Positions 12,104-24,151 of a stretch of 64,000 bases of DNA are shown here, in pieces (the first letter of the stretch is position 1; each line of letters opens with the position of its first letter). The stretch is from NCBI GenBank assembly GCA_037102815.1, contig BTPP01000002.1, positions 2,046,001 to 2,110,000 on the forward strand, read 5' to 3'. The position numbers and the translations under genes are program-made. Under the pieces are notes generated by a model. The model was not told the DNA's origin. It saw nothing but the letters and a program-made list of their open reading frames with translations, and searched no databases. Source of the stretch: Neurospora intermedia (taxonomy: Eukaryota; Ascomycota; Sordariomycetes; Sordariales; Sordariaceae).

Positions 12104-13366
12104 ATGGCGCCCGTCTCGATCGTTTCCCGCGCCGCCATGCGCGCCGCTGCCGCCCCCGCCCGGGCCGTTCGCGCTCTCACCACCTCGACTGCCCTCCAGG
12201 GTTCCTCGTCCTCCACCTTCGAGAGCCCCTTCAAGGGCGAGAGCAAGGCCGCCAAGGTCCCCGACTTCGGCAAATACATGAGCAAGGCGCCCCCCAGCAC
12301 CAACATGCTCTTCTCCTACTTCATGGTCGGCACCATGGGCGCCATCACCGCCGCCGGCGCCAAGTCCACCATCCAGGGTGAGTCTTGACTTGATGGGATT
12401 TGAGGAGGAAGCTTCACACATCCCTCGAGGTTGGGGAAAACAAAGAGGTGGCATATGACAGATGGGTTTGGGTCAATGGGATTCGACAAGGGGGTTCTGT
12501 TATGGTGGGGCGAGCTATCTACGGTCCCGTCTCATTGATCATCAACATGCGACCACTATGACAACTTTCGATATCGGGACGGATATGGTTGGATCTTGGG
12601 GCGATGTTGAAGCATGGATGCATGGGGGGATACCATCTTGCACATACACCCACGAACACCCAAGAACTAAAGACAGCTGACGAGGCGACCGTGTTATACA
12701 GAGTTCCTCAAGAACATGTCGGCTTCCGCTGATGTCTTGGCCATGGCCAAGGTTGAGGTTGACCTCAACGCCATCCCCGAGGGCAAGAACGTAAGGATCC
12801 CTACGAAACCGGATTAGCAAAGGCTTGGGCTGAGCTGAGCTGGGCACATCGATTCCCGACGACGATCAAACCACGATGGAATGCTGACCCCGGTCTTTTG
12901 TAACCTTTACAGGTCATCATCAAGTGGCGTGGCAAGCCCGTCTTCATCCGTCACCGTACCCAGGCGGAGATCGAAGAGGCCAACAAGGTCAACGTTGCCA
13001 CCCTCCGTGACCCCGAGACCGACGCCGACCGTGTCAAGAAGCCCGAGTGGCTCGTCATGCTTGGTACGCTCCTCCATGTCCCTCTTTGCGATCCGAACAA
13101 GACGAAGGACAGCGTTTTGGGATGCTCGGATCCTGGATACACGACGATGTGGGGAGACTGACATTTGGTGTGTGAACAAAACAGGCGTCTGCACCCACTT
13201 GGGTTGCGTTCCCATCGGCGAGGCCGGTGACTACGGTGGCTGGTTCTGCCCTTGCCACGGTTCTCACTACGATATCTCTGGCCGTATCAGGAAAGGACCT
13301 GCCCCCTTGAACCTCGAGATCCCTCTCTACGAGTTCCCTGAGGAGGGCAAGCTTGTCATTGGTTAA
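12104..13366 (+). CDS. fes-1: Rieske iron-sulfur subunit of ubiquinol-cytochrome c reductase
   Basis: Four exons (12104-12377, 12702-12790, 12913-13063, 13185-13366) give 231 residues, the length I remember for N. crassa FES-1. The protein transfers electrons from ubiquinol to cytochrome c1 in complex III of the mitochondrial inner membrane. Residues 1 to about 30 form an Arg/Ala-rich, acid-free mitochondrial presequence. One membrane helix spans about 67-86. The 2Fe-2S ligands are Cys174 and His176 (CTHLGC) and Cys193 and His196 (CPCHGSH), with Cys179/Cys195 as the conserved disulfide. The first intron is unusually long (324 nt). The 5' TSS region has a CCAAT box. Confidence 0.98.
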
Positions 13367-15909
13367 GCGAGCAAAAAGACAAAACTTTCCGATCGAACAA
13401 ACAAGACAAAATTTTTAACCAAACCTACTAGGGAATCCTCTCGATATTCCCTTGTCCACTTTTTTTTTCCTTGCTGCCCGAGAGACGATGACAAGGAGAA
13501 TTGTATTAGTACGGGGGTAATGCGACAAAGGGCTTGAGTGGAAGCATGTCATAGACCATAAAACGGGATTTTTGTTTTCCGTGGTTCTTGACGCGGTTTC
13601 GTACGACTATCCTATAGACAGAAGACACACATACGCATACACAACAGCAAATCAGGTGTCACGGTCGATCATATGCGCTCGAGAGGCGGAAATTCCTATA
13701 TACTCAGAACTGCGTTCTTCACCTACGCAACCCTACATACCTGCCTGATATTGGTGCTGAGCTTGGAGCTAGGTTGCTGCTGAGTGTTGTGCCCTTGCGT
13801 TTTCCTATAGACCGGCTTTGTAGAAAATTCTATTGTATGAGGGCTCACTGGAGCATGGTACCGTGAGAAGGTCTTCCCCGACCCATGGCAGTCGGCTGTG
13901 GTTAAGAGCTTTGTGAGGAAACCATAGGTCAGCTGATGAACCTCCCAATACTAACGCATCTAATCATTTACCACGGCATTGGTATATACAGTGGCCTTTT
14001 ATGCGGGTGTGGGACAGACAGGCTACATGTCGAATTGCTGAGAATTCCAGATGTTGACAAGTTAATCCCAGCTTGACCAAGCTTGCGAATCAAGCCCAGT
14101 CGGTATACCCGCCCGTGCTACTCTGGTAGCTGAGTTAAGGAAACGCCCGCGAACCGGTAGCTTACCCTGGTTGTTTCATTGACGTCTGAGGAATTCTCCG
14201 AACGTAATTATATCTGAAGCCCGTCTTAACATCTTTTGCGCTACTTAAGCCGACACACAGTTAGTGCACTACCTTCTACCATAGCCCCTGGCCAATGCTG
14301 GCCGGGTGGGTTGCGGTCTCATTGCAGGGGCCAGGTTGTACCCCCATGCCCCCCCCTTGCTTTGAGTGTTTTTCCCCCACAAACAAAACAACCTCATCTT
14401 TTGAACTTCGCCTTCCCGGGCGCGTCTTGACACGGCTTCCATTCTCACTTCTTCACCAAATTCTTCAACCCCTCACCCTTGCGGCTCAAAGGGGCTGCTC
14501 CTAGGGTCATGTAACAAGCGAAGTTCCATCGTTCGTCTGATCTGACTTGCCGACTACCCGAGGCACCATGGCGGCCACAATTCACCTACCACGACTGGAC
14601 AAAATTGTTCTCGAACACAAATCATGGCAGGCGCCACGGTCCTTGACAGCGACCGAGATCGAGGCATGCCGATGTCACCGAAAGCGAGAAGTGAGGTGTC
14701 GGTCAACGTCGCAGTCAATCAAGCGCTTATGGAGTCTCATCTTATATGAACGGATCACCAAGTCGAATGTTTACTTGCCCACTTGGGCTGGGAGGCTTTG
14801 ACTGCTGTCACTGAGCTGCCTGCCTTCGACATTGCCCTCTGTTACGATCATGTCCGGATCCGTGCCATAACATTCGAGATCGTCAACATAGGGCAGAGGG
14901 GAGACCATGGACTTATATCAGTGAACATAGGTGCATGCTCAAAGTACGGCGGCACATCATTCAAAATATCGGCGTTCGAGCATATCTCAAGTGAGGATGT
15001 TTCAAGAAGCATCCCGATGATACCGAACACCATCACATGTTTACTCGCATCGGCTTTACGGGAGGCATTCCGTAGCTAAGCGGCCATCACTCCTTTTCCA
15101 CCTTCCATCATCAGTTTCCCCAGCGGTGAATCTTCCATCCTTCATCTTGAACAGGTTACATCCTCGTATTTCCCCTATCTTGACGATATGTCGTTGGTGA
15201 CAAGGGGCCCAAGGCGAAAGCCGCCCGGTACTACGGTACTAGAGGGGCAACTTATACACACGCTTGCCCGCTTCGCTTGTACCTCAAACATCTGAGCTTG
15301 GTTGGCTCGCTACACGGAACAAACAATGGAGTCGAGGCCTTGCCGGCCGGCCAGCGGATCGATCCCCCCCTGTCGAACATCCTCGGGCCCAATGAACCGA
15401 ATTCCTTTTTGGGCCATGTCGCTCCGGCTTGGAGCGGAGCCAACGCCCTGGCTGCACGACTTTCATGACAGCGGTTCAGGATGGGGGTTATTATTCAGTG
15501 CTACTACATATGCAATGATGAAAGGGCTCGTCCGGAGGGTCGGTATGTACAAGGCCTGTGGCAGACTGGTGGGAGATCACAAGGAACACATGGTGGATGC
15601 TCATCGACCAGGGGGGGTTGTTGGATCTTACGACCATGGTATATATAAACCATGATCGTTCTCTTCACGGAACGCGGACGAGAAGATAGCCTTGCTAACC
15701 AACTCCGCTCTTTTACCTTTGGTCTTGTCGACTCTTTCGTTCCTTAGATAGGGGTTCTGCGAACTTTGCACTCGTTTTAACATTCTAAACACTCTTTTTG
15801 ATATTTTTTTCCGGGGCTCCCCTTTGACAGGTTAGCCCATCTCTTTGCATATACAACAAGCCGTCTCACAGCCACAAATCACTATCACCACCCGACAACA
15901 ACAGACAAG
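13367..15909. other. 2.5-kb intergenic region, no gene recognised
   Basis: It holds the fes-1 3' UTR and the promoter of the secreted EF-hand gene. Several frames of 60-117 codons occur (for example 14547-14801 and 14783-15079), but none shows a family signature or a supported splice structure. No tRNA, 5S or snRNA signature was seen. Confidence 0.5.
15640..15649 (+). promoter_or_regulatory. TATA box of the secreted EF-hand gene
   Basis: TATATATAAA lies 261-270 bp upstream of the ATG at 15910 and is followed by a pyrimidine-rich leader. A strong TATA box fits a highly or conditionally expressed secreted protein. Confidence 0.55.
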
Positions 15910-17748
15910 ATGAAGTACAACGCCAGTCTTCTGGCCCTGGCCGTCGCCACCGTTGCCTCCGCTCGCGAGCTTTCCTATCAGAGCTTCACCAAGCGCGAAG
16001 TACCCCAAGAGCACTCGTACGATGCCATCCTGCGCGGCACCAACGCCGCCCTCAAGCTGAACAACCCGCTCAACATCCAGGACGCTGTTTTCGGCCTGCT
16101 CGACAACGCTTCCGCCGCCAAGGGTGCTGGCCAGGTCACCAACCTGGACTGCCTGCAGCAGATCGTGGCCGACCAGGCCTTTACCAATGCTAAGGCCGCC
16201 GGTGACCTCGACGGCCAGGTCAATGCTGTGCTGTTCCGCGCCCTCGAGCGTGAGACGAGCCAAGTCGGCCAGGCTAGCGCCATCTGCGAGGAGACGGCGA
16301 AGAACCCGGAGATTGCGGTCGTTCATCAGCATCAGGATCCGGCCAGTGCGGAGGGCAAAGCGAACAACAAGGACATTGAGTTGGTGGTTGCCAAGGTTCT
16401 GAAGGGATTGGGCGCGGATCCGTTGTTGGCGCTTAACAGTGCTACTTCCCTTCCTGGAGATGTATGTCTTTTTTTCCCCCTCACTGTCCTTTTTCACGTA
16501 TATGCGTTAGAAAAGTCCTGGTTGCTAACGTGAACGGTGACACAGCTCCTCGATGCTACTGCTTCGAACCTTCTGTCTCCTGCTATTACCAAGGAGGAAA
16601 TCCTGTCTGCCTTTGATGTAGATGAGGATGGCCTTCTTCGCCGAGCTGGTGAGTACAGTCAACGATCAAGTCAATGTCTGATGGGCTTCGTTCTTGAGTG
16701 CTAATTCTTATATGAAGAAGATGATACCTGCGAGGATGACGGTACTCCCGACGACGCCGGCAGTGATGCTGGGGATGACGACACTTGCGAGGACGATGGT
16801 ACTCCTGATAACACCGGCGATGATGCTGGGGATGATGACACCTGCGAGGACGATGGTACTCCCGATGACGCCGGCGACGACGATACCTGCGAGGACGACG
16901 GTACCGACGATGATAACACTGGCGCCCCCGTAAGTCCCAAAGCTACGACCGGCAACGCTACCGGCAATAACAACGCTGGCGCCCCCGTAAGTCCTAAGGC
17001 TACGACCGGCAACGCTACCGGCAATAACAACACTGGCAGCGCCGCAAGTCCTACCACTGCGACTGGCAACGGTACCGGTAATACCAACACTAGCGGTGCC
17101 GTGGTTCCTACCGCTACGACCGGTAACGATACCGGCGATGACGACACTTGCGAGGACGACGGTACTCCCGATGATGCCGGCGACGATGCCGGCGATGACG
17201 ACACCTGCGAGGACGATGGTGCTGCCGATGATGCCGGTGATGATGCCGGCGATGACGACACCTGCGAGGACGATGGTGCTGCCGATGATGCCGGTGATGA
17301 TGCCGGCGATGAGGACACTTGCGAGGACGACGGTACCGATGATGAGAACACTGGAGGCAACACCAAGACTCAAGCCACCAACACCGGCAGCGATAACAAC
17401 AGCACCGACGGAGCCACCAAGACTACTGCTCGCCGCGAGGCCAGCAAGCTCGGCCGCAGGCATGGTGGATTGGACTTTGGCAGCTGTGGCACCCCCCAGA
17501 TCCAGTTCGCCAAGGGCTTGGATGGTCGCGAGGAGGAGGAGAGCTTCCAGCCTGTTAACGGACAGGATTTCAACCACGAGAGCGCCTTGAACATCCAGGT
17601 CATCAGCGAGTTTGTTTGCCAGAAGCTGCAAGATGAGTGCAATGCGAGCGCCGAGGCGGTGGCTGCTTGCTACCAGGCGAGCAACGCTGCCAGCACTGCT
17701 GAGGGCCAGCAGGCTGCGTTCTTGTTCAATGCCGCTCTTGGTGTCTAA
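15910..17748 (+). CDS. Secreted protein with an EF-hand loop and Asp/Cys repeat arrays
   Basis: Three exons (15910-16461, 16546-16648, 16718-17748) give 561 residues. Residues 1-18 are a signal peptide (cleavage after VASA) and a Kex2-type KR follows at 28-29. The N-terminal region is helical with an isolated Cys pair. Residues 208-219 form a canonical EF-hand loop (DVDEDGLLRRAE). After that come eight units containing TCEDDG, in two arrays of four, separated by three copies of a Pro/Thr/Asn-rich 20-residue unit. The C-terminus (GLDGREEEESFQPV... FNHESALNIQ... FVCQKLQDEC) resembles a domain I recall from many uncharacterised secreted Sordariomycete proteins. The acidic, Cys-regular repeats suggest extracellular Ca2+ or metal binding or a cell-wall role; this is inference. 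The second intron ends in a tandem AAGAAG acceptor. Confidence 0.85.
16720..17340 (+). repeat. In-gene tandem repeats (57-60 nt units)
   Basis: Units of about 57 nt (19 residues, core TCEDDG) occur at 16720-16920 and 17139-17340. Three 60-nt units of another type lie at 16921-17100. Units 6 and 7 are nearly identical in DNA, suggesting recent expansion. Confidence 0.9.
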
Positions 17749-18394
17749 AGTATTTGGATACCTAGCTTTCTTCTGAAAAATATCAAGGAGGGGAAGGAGG
17801 GGGGGATTTGGAGAGACGTGTTTGTTCGTAGGCAGTTCTTCTATTCTTGTATGCACTTTTTAAATTAAACTTAAATTTGGGCGGTAAACTAAAGGTCTAA
17901 ATCATGGAAGCGATTGTGAATGTCTTTGATATCCTGACTGTGACTGGCGAGTTGAAAAACGTTGCGCAATCCGCGTCTTGACGAGATCACATAATGGCGA
18001 ACGCAATTGACATATGTTGATGTTCAAGATAGGAGATGATGGACGAAGAAGACCAAGAAAACGGACAAAAAGCTCTGCCCGCCAAAGCTTGGAGCCGAAC
18101 TCAATATAAGCCAGATCGCAGACCTACGAAAACACCCACGCATTTTCTGAACCCAGCTGGACACTATCACGTAAGCTACTGGACCGTGTTAGGAGATATG
18201 TACTTCGGTATTTACATGGTCCCAGACATGGAAGGTCCTGCCGCTGTAAAACTCGAGCTAGAGCCCGTGAGGATATTTGCCATATAGTCTCAAGAAGCTT
18301 CCATAGCACAGACAAGGTACGGACGGGATTTGTCACTTGTACTTAAACGTACTGTAGAGGTAGATATTTCATCATGCATCATCATTTCACCTTG
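17749..18394. other. Convergent 3' spacer
   Basis: It lies between the stops of the secreted EF-hand gene (+) and the HET gene (-). I see only probable 3' UTRs and a short frame (18036-18287) without support. Confidence 0.5.
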
Positions 18395-18693
18395 CTACCC
18401 CTTCTCCCTGAAATCCAATACAGCAATATCATAATCCGGATTCTTCCTAATCTTCACCCTCAGGACGATCCCCTCCCCAATTTCAAACTCCCATTCCCTC
18501 CTTCTTTTCCTCCTCCTTCCATTCCCTGTTCCTGTCCCTGTTCCTGTCCCTGTTCCCATTCCTATCCCTGTCCCTATCCCCCCCATAATCCACCACCCCT
18601 GTCCCCCCAAGACCTCGATCAAATCCTTCTCCGTCCTCGCCCACAAGACCCCATCCTTCTCATCATTATTCCCCACGACCCCAACTTCAATCC

Positions 18694-18724
<31 letters not shown>

Positions 18725-20917
18725 ATCATCCCCTCCTCCTCCTTTGCCGCCACTTTTGGCTACCCAAAAAACCAACAAGAAACCCAACTGCGGATCTAGA
18801 AGGTGCCGAAACGCCAACGCCCGCGGTACCCCGGCCTTGTGCAAGCTGAAGCAGGGCTGTTGCGAAAAGTCGGCGCGGTCCGTGACTTGGCTCCAGCGGT
18901 CGAGGTACCAGCACCCGGAGCCGTCGGCGGCTTGGGCGGGGATGGTGTGGGATAGGGACCAGGGGAGGGGGAGGAGTTGAGGGCTGTTATGGTTATTGTT
19001 GGTGTCGGTGTTGGTGGTGGTTGTGGAGGGAAAGTTGGCTGTGGAGGGAAAGGTGGGATGGATGGAGGTGGAACTGGAGGGAGAGGGAGTGGGAGAGGGA
19101 AAGGAGAAGTAGGAGGGGATGGACGACGGGATAAGGTTGGGGGTGGAGGCGAGGGAGATGGAGAAGGTTTGGTCGGCTGTTGTGGGAGGGTGTGGTGAAA
19201 ATGATGATGATGAAGGTGCTGGAGGAAGGAGGGCAGGGGGGATGCGGACTAGACAACGTGCCCATTTTGGGACAGGAGGGCGGAGAAGAATTTCGGTGCC
19301 TGTTAGGGAGAGGTGTAGTGTGAGGTGTTGCTTGTCACGCACGTGTCCGCGTTGGCTGGACTCTGGAGGTGGCTCCGGGGGTGTAAAGAAGCGCTGGAGG
19401 TCCGATGGAGGCACGAGGAACCGCGAAGGAAAATGAACGCGCTTGAAGTGGCCGGCTGAGTCGGTGCAGAAGGTGATTCCCACTGTATATCGCTCGTCGG
19501 GTGTGGAAGTCGGTGAGAGGATGGTGCAGCCGAACAGAGGGACGAGCATGATGTCTTTGACTTTGTGCTTGAGGAAGGAGTAGTTAAAGGAGCGGAATCG
19601 GCTGTCGTGGAGGTAGGCGGTTTCGAACTCATTGATGCGGCGGGGAAAGTATATCAGATCCGCAGTGGTACCCTCGAACGGGACGGGAGTGGGAGGGTTG
19701 ACGTGAACAATGGAGTCCTCCAGAGAGCCGAAGACGTCCCAGTAGGATCTGTAGACAATGTGATCGTCGGTATGGCAGGCGTTGAAGTCTGATATCGGAA
19801 CGTGCATCTTTAGAAGAGACGACCCAATGATCTCGTGGTAGAAGTTGTTGGCTTGGTGACTACCATCAGGGTTGTAGGGATCTCCCATAACTCCATCAGC
19901 AACCCTCCAAGTAATACCCCCACAGCTCTCAAACATACTCGGTGACTGGGCCAATACTCCTTCAATAACCGCATACGAGTCCGAGCTAGCCCAAGCCAGT
20001 ATGCTAGGATCGTAACACTGCCTCATGATTTCCAACTGGAGCCTCTTGAAGGCCTTCTGTCCTTCTCCGTACAGCAGCGGCAAATTAACATCAAACAGTC
20101 CCATCAAGCAATACGCCTCGTCCTCGATCCTGGTGGTCCGTCGTGTGGCCGCCCATGACATTCGCTGAGCGACACTGAAGTCACCCAGCTTCCTCTCCAT
20201 CCGCAGCAGCCCGGCGTCAATGCCTGTAATAGTGGCAATGTCATCACTGAGTGACTCGCGCGTGCCAAACTCCCGCCACAAGCGATCGCAGAAAACCACG
20301 TCAGACGGAGCTATGAGTTCTTGGAGTGTCCAGCCACGCGTGAACCACTTGCTCCCATAGAGGAGCTCTTTCATCTCCTCCGTCATGGACATCGCATCGC
20401 CGTTACCGCCGTCTGACATTGAATGGTCCAGAGAGGGTGATTGGTGGTGTGGTATAACTTCTGGAACACTGATGTCGTTGAGGAAGGCGTAGCAAACCTC
20501 GGCATCATGGTACCACTTGAACATGGAGTTGATGGCTTCAGAAAGCTCAGCACTGGAAGACTTGTCAATGCAGCAAGTGTCTATCCAGACGTAACGATAG
20601 CCTTCGGTACGAGCTTTGGCGCAGCATCCTAGGATCTTGGAGAAGCCCTTTTTGGCAGTGACGGGCTTGTGCTGCGCCGTTCCATTGTTCGCAAAGTCAA
20701 ACTGCTCGCTCGTTCCAGTATGGTTTCTTGATGACGATGCTGTACTATAGCCGCTATCAACGAACGTTGAAGTTGTTCTCGGTGCTTTTGCTAGGTCTTG
20801 CATGTCCTGGAAGGACACTTCCTCCTGGCCCCAGGTGTGGGAGAGAATGGCGTAGGCGCATTTCGGGCCACCGTCAAACAGTTCAAGCTGAAGTGTCTCA
20901 ACATCGATAAGCCGCAT
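18395..20917 (-). CDS. HET-domain (heterokaryon incompatibility) protein
   Basis: A single exon gives 840 residues from the ATG at 20917. The three conserved HET blocks are present: AYAILSHTWGQEEVSFQDM (21-39), YRYVWIDTCCIDK (107-119) and KWFTRGWTLQELIAPSD (190-206). They are followed by the segment usual in large HET proteins (TRRTTRIEDEAYCLMGLFDV). The HET domain triggers cell death on non-self recognition during hyphal fusion. No NACHT, STAND or WD repeats follow. The C-terminal half is Pro/Ser/Thr-rich and contains a 10-Gln tract and a Gly-Thr dipeptide run, both coded by microsatellites. A Ser-rich insert separates blocks 1 and 2. Whether it is an active het locus or a generic HET paralogue cannot be told from sequence. 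Confidence 0.92.
18525..18578 (-). repeat. CCTGTC/CCTGTT hexanucleotide microsatellite
   Basis: About nine 6-nt units on the + strand encode alternating Gly-Thr (and Gly-Met/Ile) on the minus strand near the C-terminus of the HET protein. Confidence 0.85.
18695..18724 (-). repeat. (CTG)10 microsatellite coding poly-Gln
   Basis: Ten pure CTG units on the + strand read as CAG on the coding strand of the HET gene and give ten consecutive glutamines. Confidence 0.95.
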
Positions 20918-21697
20918 GGTTTTGGTGGCTGATCTGCTGTAATACCCTCATCCAGGCACAACGTCTGTCGAGTGTGGTTTCACAACGGACAAAAAGGAGC
21001 AAATGAACGGCATAAAACACCGGCAAAACTTGTAACACTGCGGTTACTGGGTACGATATCTCATTCTAATACGTCCCGAATAGAAGAAGAAAGCCGGAAA
21101 AAAAGAAGGTGTTATGAAAAGGTGAGATACGCAGCCAACCGAGTGAGATAATCGCTTTAGATCGAATTGAGAAAGGCGTGATGCGGAGTGCATACAACTC
21201 GTCTAGCTGGCAGCTTCAGTGGGTTCGCGAAGCAGAGGTTTAACCAAGGACCAATCAGATGGCTCAGAGCTTACCTTTGCTTGTCTGTGGCGTTGGTCGT
21301 GTGTATCAGGTAATGCCGTAGCAGCGATCAGAACAACGTTTGTATACACATGCCTCGTCAGGGATCAACGGCGCAGGTTATCTACTGTTACCGACCACAA
21401 GGGGGTTTCAGACTCTTGTCACCTACCCGCTCTGTGTAGTTGAGGTCTTGGGAGCCAAATAAGGCTAGGAGAATCACAGAAGGTTGACAAGTCAACTGCG
21501 TCTCGGCTTCACTTCAGTTCAAAGCGGAAATGTTGCAGCAAAGGTGAACTTCCGCTTGAACGGCGTTTGCATGTCTGAGTCTAGATGTGGTCATCAGTCT
21601 AAATCCAAAATTTCCTTCTCACCTTTTCATCCCGCTGTATCCGCCGGTTCCATGTCCAAAATCCGGCACACTGCCGCTACCACATTTCCGAAGTCAA
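20918..21697. other. Intergenic region upstream of the HET gene
   Basis: It holds the promoter of the HET gene and the 3' flank of the R3H gene, both minus strand. No further gene or repeat recognised. Confidence 0.5.
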
Positions 21698-23260
21698 TCA
21701 GAACATCTCCCACAGAGGCGGCGGTATCAGCATCTGCCTTACAGGTGCAGCCCGCCTCTTAGGACCGTTGCCAACCTGCTTCAGACCGATATACACCACC
21801 CTCCTCGCTGGATTGCCAACGGTGACCGACTTGGAGTGCAGTCCGTAGTAGTCTGAGATGGAATGCGTGAGCCAACGCCTGGTGCCCTTTTGTTAGTGCA
21901 CTGTTCCTGACAGCAACCGGAAACCAGGTGTCAGATAAACATACTTGAAGGAAGCTCCGCTTTCATCGTCTCCAAGAGTATCAAGCACCATCCTCGTATC
22001 GGGCAGCAGTTGGATACCCTTATCTGTGCCCTTCTCCGATGATGCATTCTTGATTGGCGGTTTGCCCCCAGCAGCGGCAGCAGTGGCCGTCTTTCGGCCC
22101 GTGAAGAGAATCTCTTCCTCATCGGAGCCGAGCTCATCGCTCTGGCTTCCACTTTCCCGAGCCTTTTGCTGCTTTTGCTGCTGCTGCTGCTGCTGCTGCT
22201 GCTCCCTCTTGGCCGCGGCATTCTGTCCGCGTTGCTGCTGAACAAGAAACTCCCTCACTGGCTCTTCCAACACACGCAGCCAGGCCTTGACGGCAGGCGT
22301 CTTCTTGGCCGTAGCACGCAGATCCTTCGGGACCTTTCCTACGTCTGCGCGTGTCTTGGCGACAGACGACGAGACCACCAAGGAAACAGCAGTGGTGGCC
22401 CCACCCAACTGGTGGCTGGTGGCAGTAACGGTCTTCTTGCGATGCACGGCGAAAGCGGCCTTGCGCTCCTCGACGCGCTCACGAAGCCCCTTGTCCCAGT
22501 ACTGCGCGAGGTGGTACGGCATGTTATCGTGGATGGGATACGTCGGGCCGACCTGCCAGTCCGAAGGCAGCGGCGGCTGTACGTTGGGAACTCCAACAAG
22601 ACGGTCTGTGAAAGAGAATAATCCAAAAATCGGTCCCCACCGCAGCAGGGCAGGGAACCGGATGATTGACTTTGATTAGCTTGTTCCCAAACTCCAAGCG
22701 TGCAACACGGACTGTAACGAGTGGGAACTGGACGAGGGCTTGGACAGCCCTGGCACTGGCCCAACGAAGCACAAGGGGGAGTATTTACCATTCTCCCAAC
22801 GCCGTCGCTGCCTGCTACCTTCCTTGCCCTTCAGCAAAGCCTCGCGTCTCTTCATGCTGTCCCGGCGCGAAGGAGGCCGGCGCGGCGGCGCGACATTTGC
22901 GGCATACGTATCATCGCCATCGTCGAAGACCACATTGCGCAGCTTTAAGGCGGGATCGGTCGGGCCTGCTGCCGCTGCCGCTTCCCCCTGAGCAGCGCCG
23001 TCCAAGGGGATCAACGATGAATTGCTAGCACCGCGCGCATTGTTGGCGATCCGCAAGGATTCCAGGGCAGCGACAGTCCAGGCTTCGATATCAACGGCGG
23101 CAGTCGAGACATTGGAGATGGTCGACTGGTTCACAGGGAGCGGAATTGGCTGTGACGCAATGATGTCTGCTGGTTGCTGGGGCTGCGGATGGTGCAAGGC
23201 CTCGTCATAGTCATCATCGCTGTCATGACCAACAGGTCCGGCGACCTTTGTGATAGCCAT
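21698..23260 (-). CDS. R3H-domain protein with R3H-associated N-terminal domain
   Basis: Three exons (23260-22789, 22605-21945, 21878-21698) give 437 residues. Residues 132-200 (SMKRREALLKGKEGS, RRRWEN, then PPLPSDW) match the R3H-associated N-terminal domain found in fungal R3H proteins; the first 183-nt intron splits the WEND motif. The last exon (residues 378-437) carries the R3H core RWLTHSISDYYGLHS. R3H domains bind single-stranded nucleic acid, so a role in RNA or ssDNA binding is likely but not specified. Between the two domains lie a poly-Gln run and an acidic stretch. The ATG at 23260 opens the first exon and leads straight into the frame. A CAG acceptor at 21879-21880 is preferred over a nearby AAAAG because only it gives the RWLTH core. 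Confidence 0.88.
22178..22201 (-). repeat. (CTG)8 microsatellite coding poly-Gln
   Basis: Eight CTG units on the + strand, CAG on the coding strand of the R3H gene. Confidence 0.9.
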
Positions 23261-24151
23261 TTCGGGATCGAAGTTGGCACGCAGTGGCCAGCTAACGAAT
23301 GTTTCTACCGCAGTGGTTGTCCGTCGTCGGTCGCCTCCGGCGCTCTATAAAATATTTTTGAACCCGGGAAGGTTGCCGAGGCGTTCGTATCGCCTCGCAC
23401 CGTGTGAAGTGGTTGACGATCGGAGAAGATTGGTAGCAGGCTGCGGGGGCCCGGGAGACTTTTAGTGGGTGCCACCCGTTGACGGCGAAAAGTGGAGACG
23501 TCCGTCCGGGATGCCGTGGCTGCTCAAGCTTATCAGAGGGTCCAAATCACTAACATATCTGATGTCAGCACGTACCGTGTAGCGTGTGATCTGCAAGACC
23601 GAATATTGATGAATGAAGATGAATGAAGAGGATGTTAGGGATAAATAAACAAGGCGGGTTGATATTGTGGTCAGCGGATATGGACTGGCAAAGAATAACA
23701 GGTGGAGGTGCTGCAAACGGAATCCGTACGGTCTTTAATCTCCAAAGGAGCAAACATCGTGACAGTCTCGCGTGTTGATTTCCTGGATGACACTTTCCGA
23801 TGATTCATACAGTAGTTGGGCCTGGAGACTGTCATCGCTGATTCCATTCCCCCGTAGTGAATGGAAGCGCGATATAACCCTCATCCATAACCAAATGGTC
23901 ATACATTCGGTGGCCAGTCACAATCACGTATGAAGCTACCTGGGAAACCATAAATGACGGTCCAAAAAGGGGGAGATATTCATATCTCAAACACTCCCTA
24001 ACATCGAGCGCTACAGTGAGTTACACACAAGATTACTCCATCCATCCACCCCGAACAGTTAATGCCAGTATGTGCATGGGCCAAATCAAAGAGTGGTAAA
24101 GAAACAAGGAAGAGTTGCTGCCTAGTTCGGACCCGAATCACCAATTCCACC
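23261..24151. other. Intergenic region, R3H promoter side
   Basis: It lies between the R3H start and the PQ-loop gene stop, both minus strand. I see no gene or repeat here. Confidence 0.5.

Noticed and set aside
14236-15655. Several 60-117 codon frames in the 2.5-kb region after fes-1
   Set aside because: Mixed strands and phases, no family signature, no consistent exon chain.
16708-17856. 382-codon minus-strand frame opposite the secreted repeat gene
   Set aside because: It arises from the tandem repeats; low-complexity Val/Ile/Gly pattern with no start context or family match.
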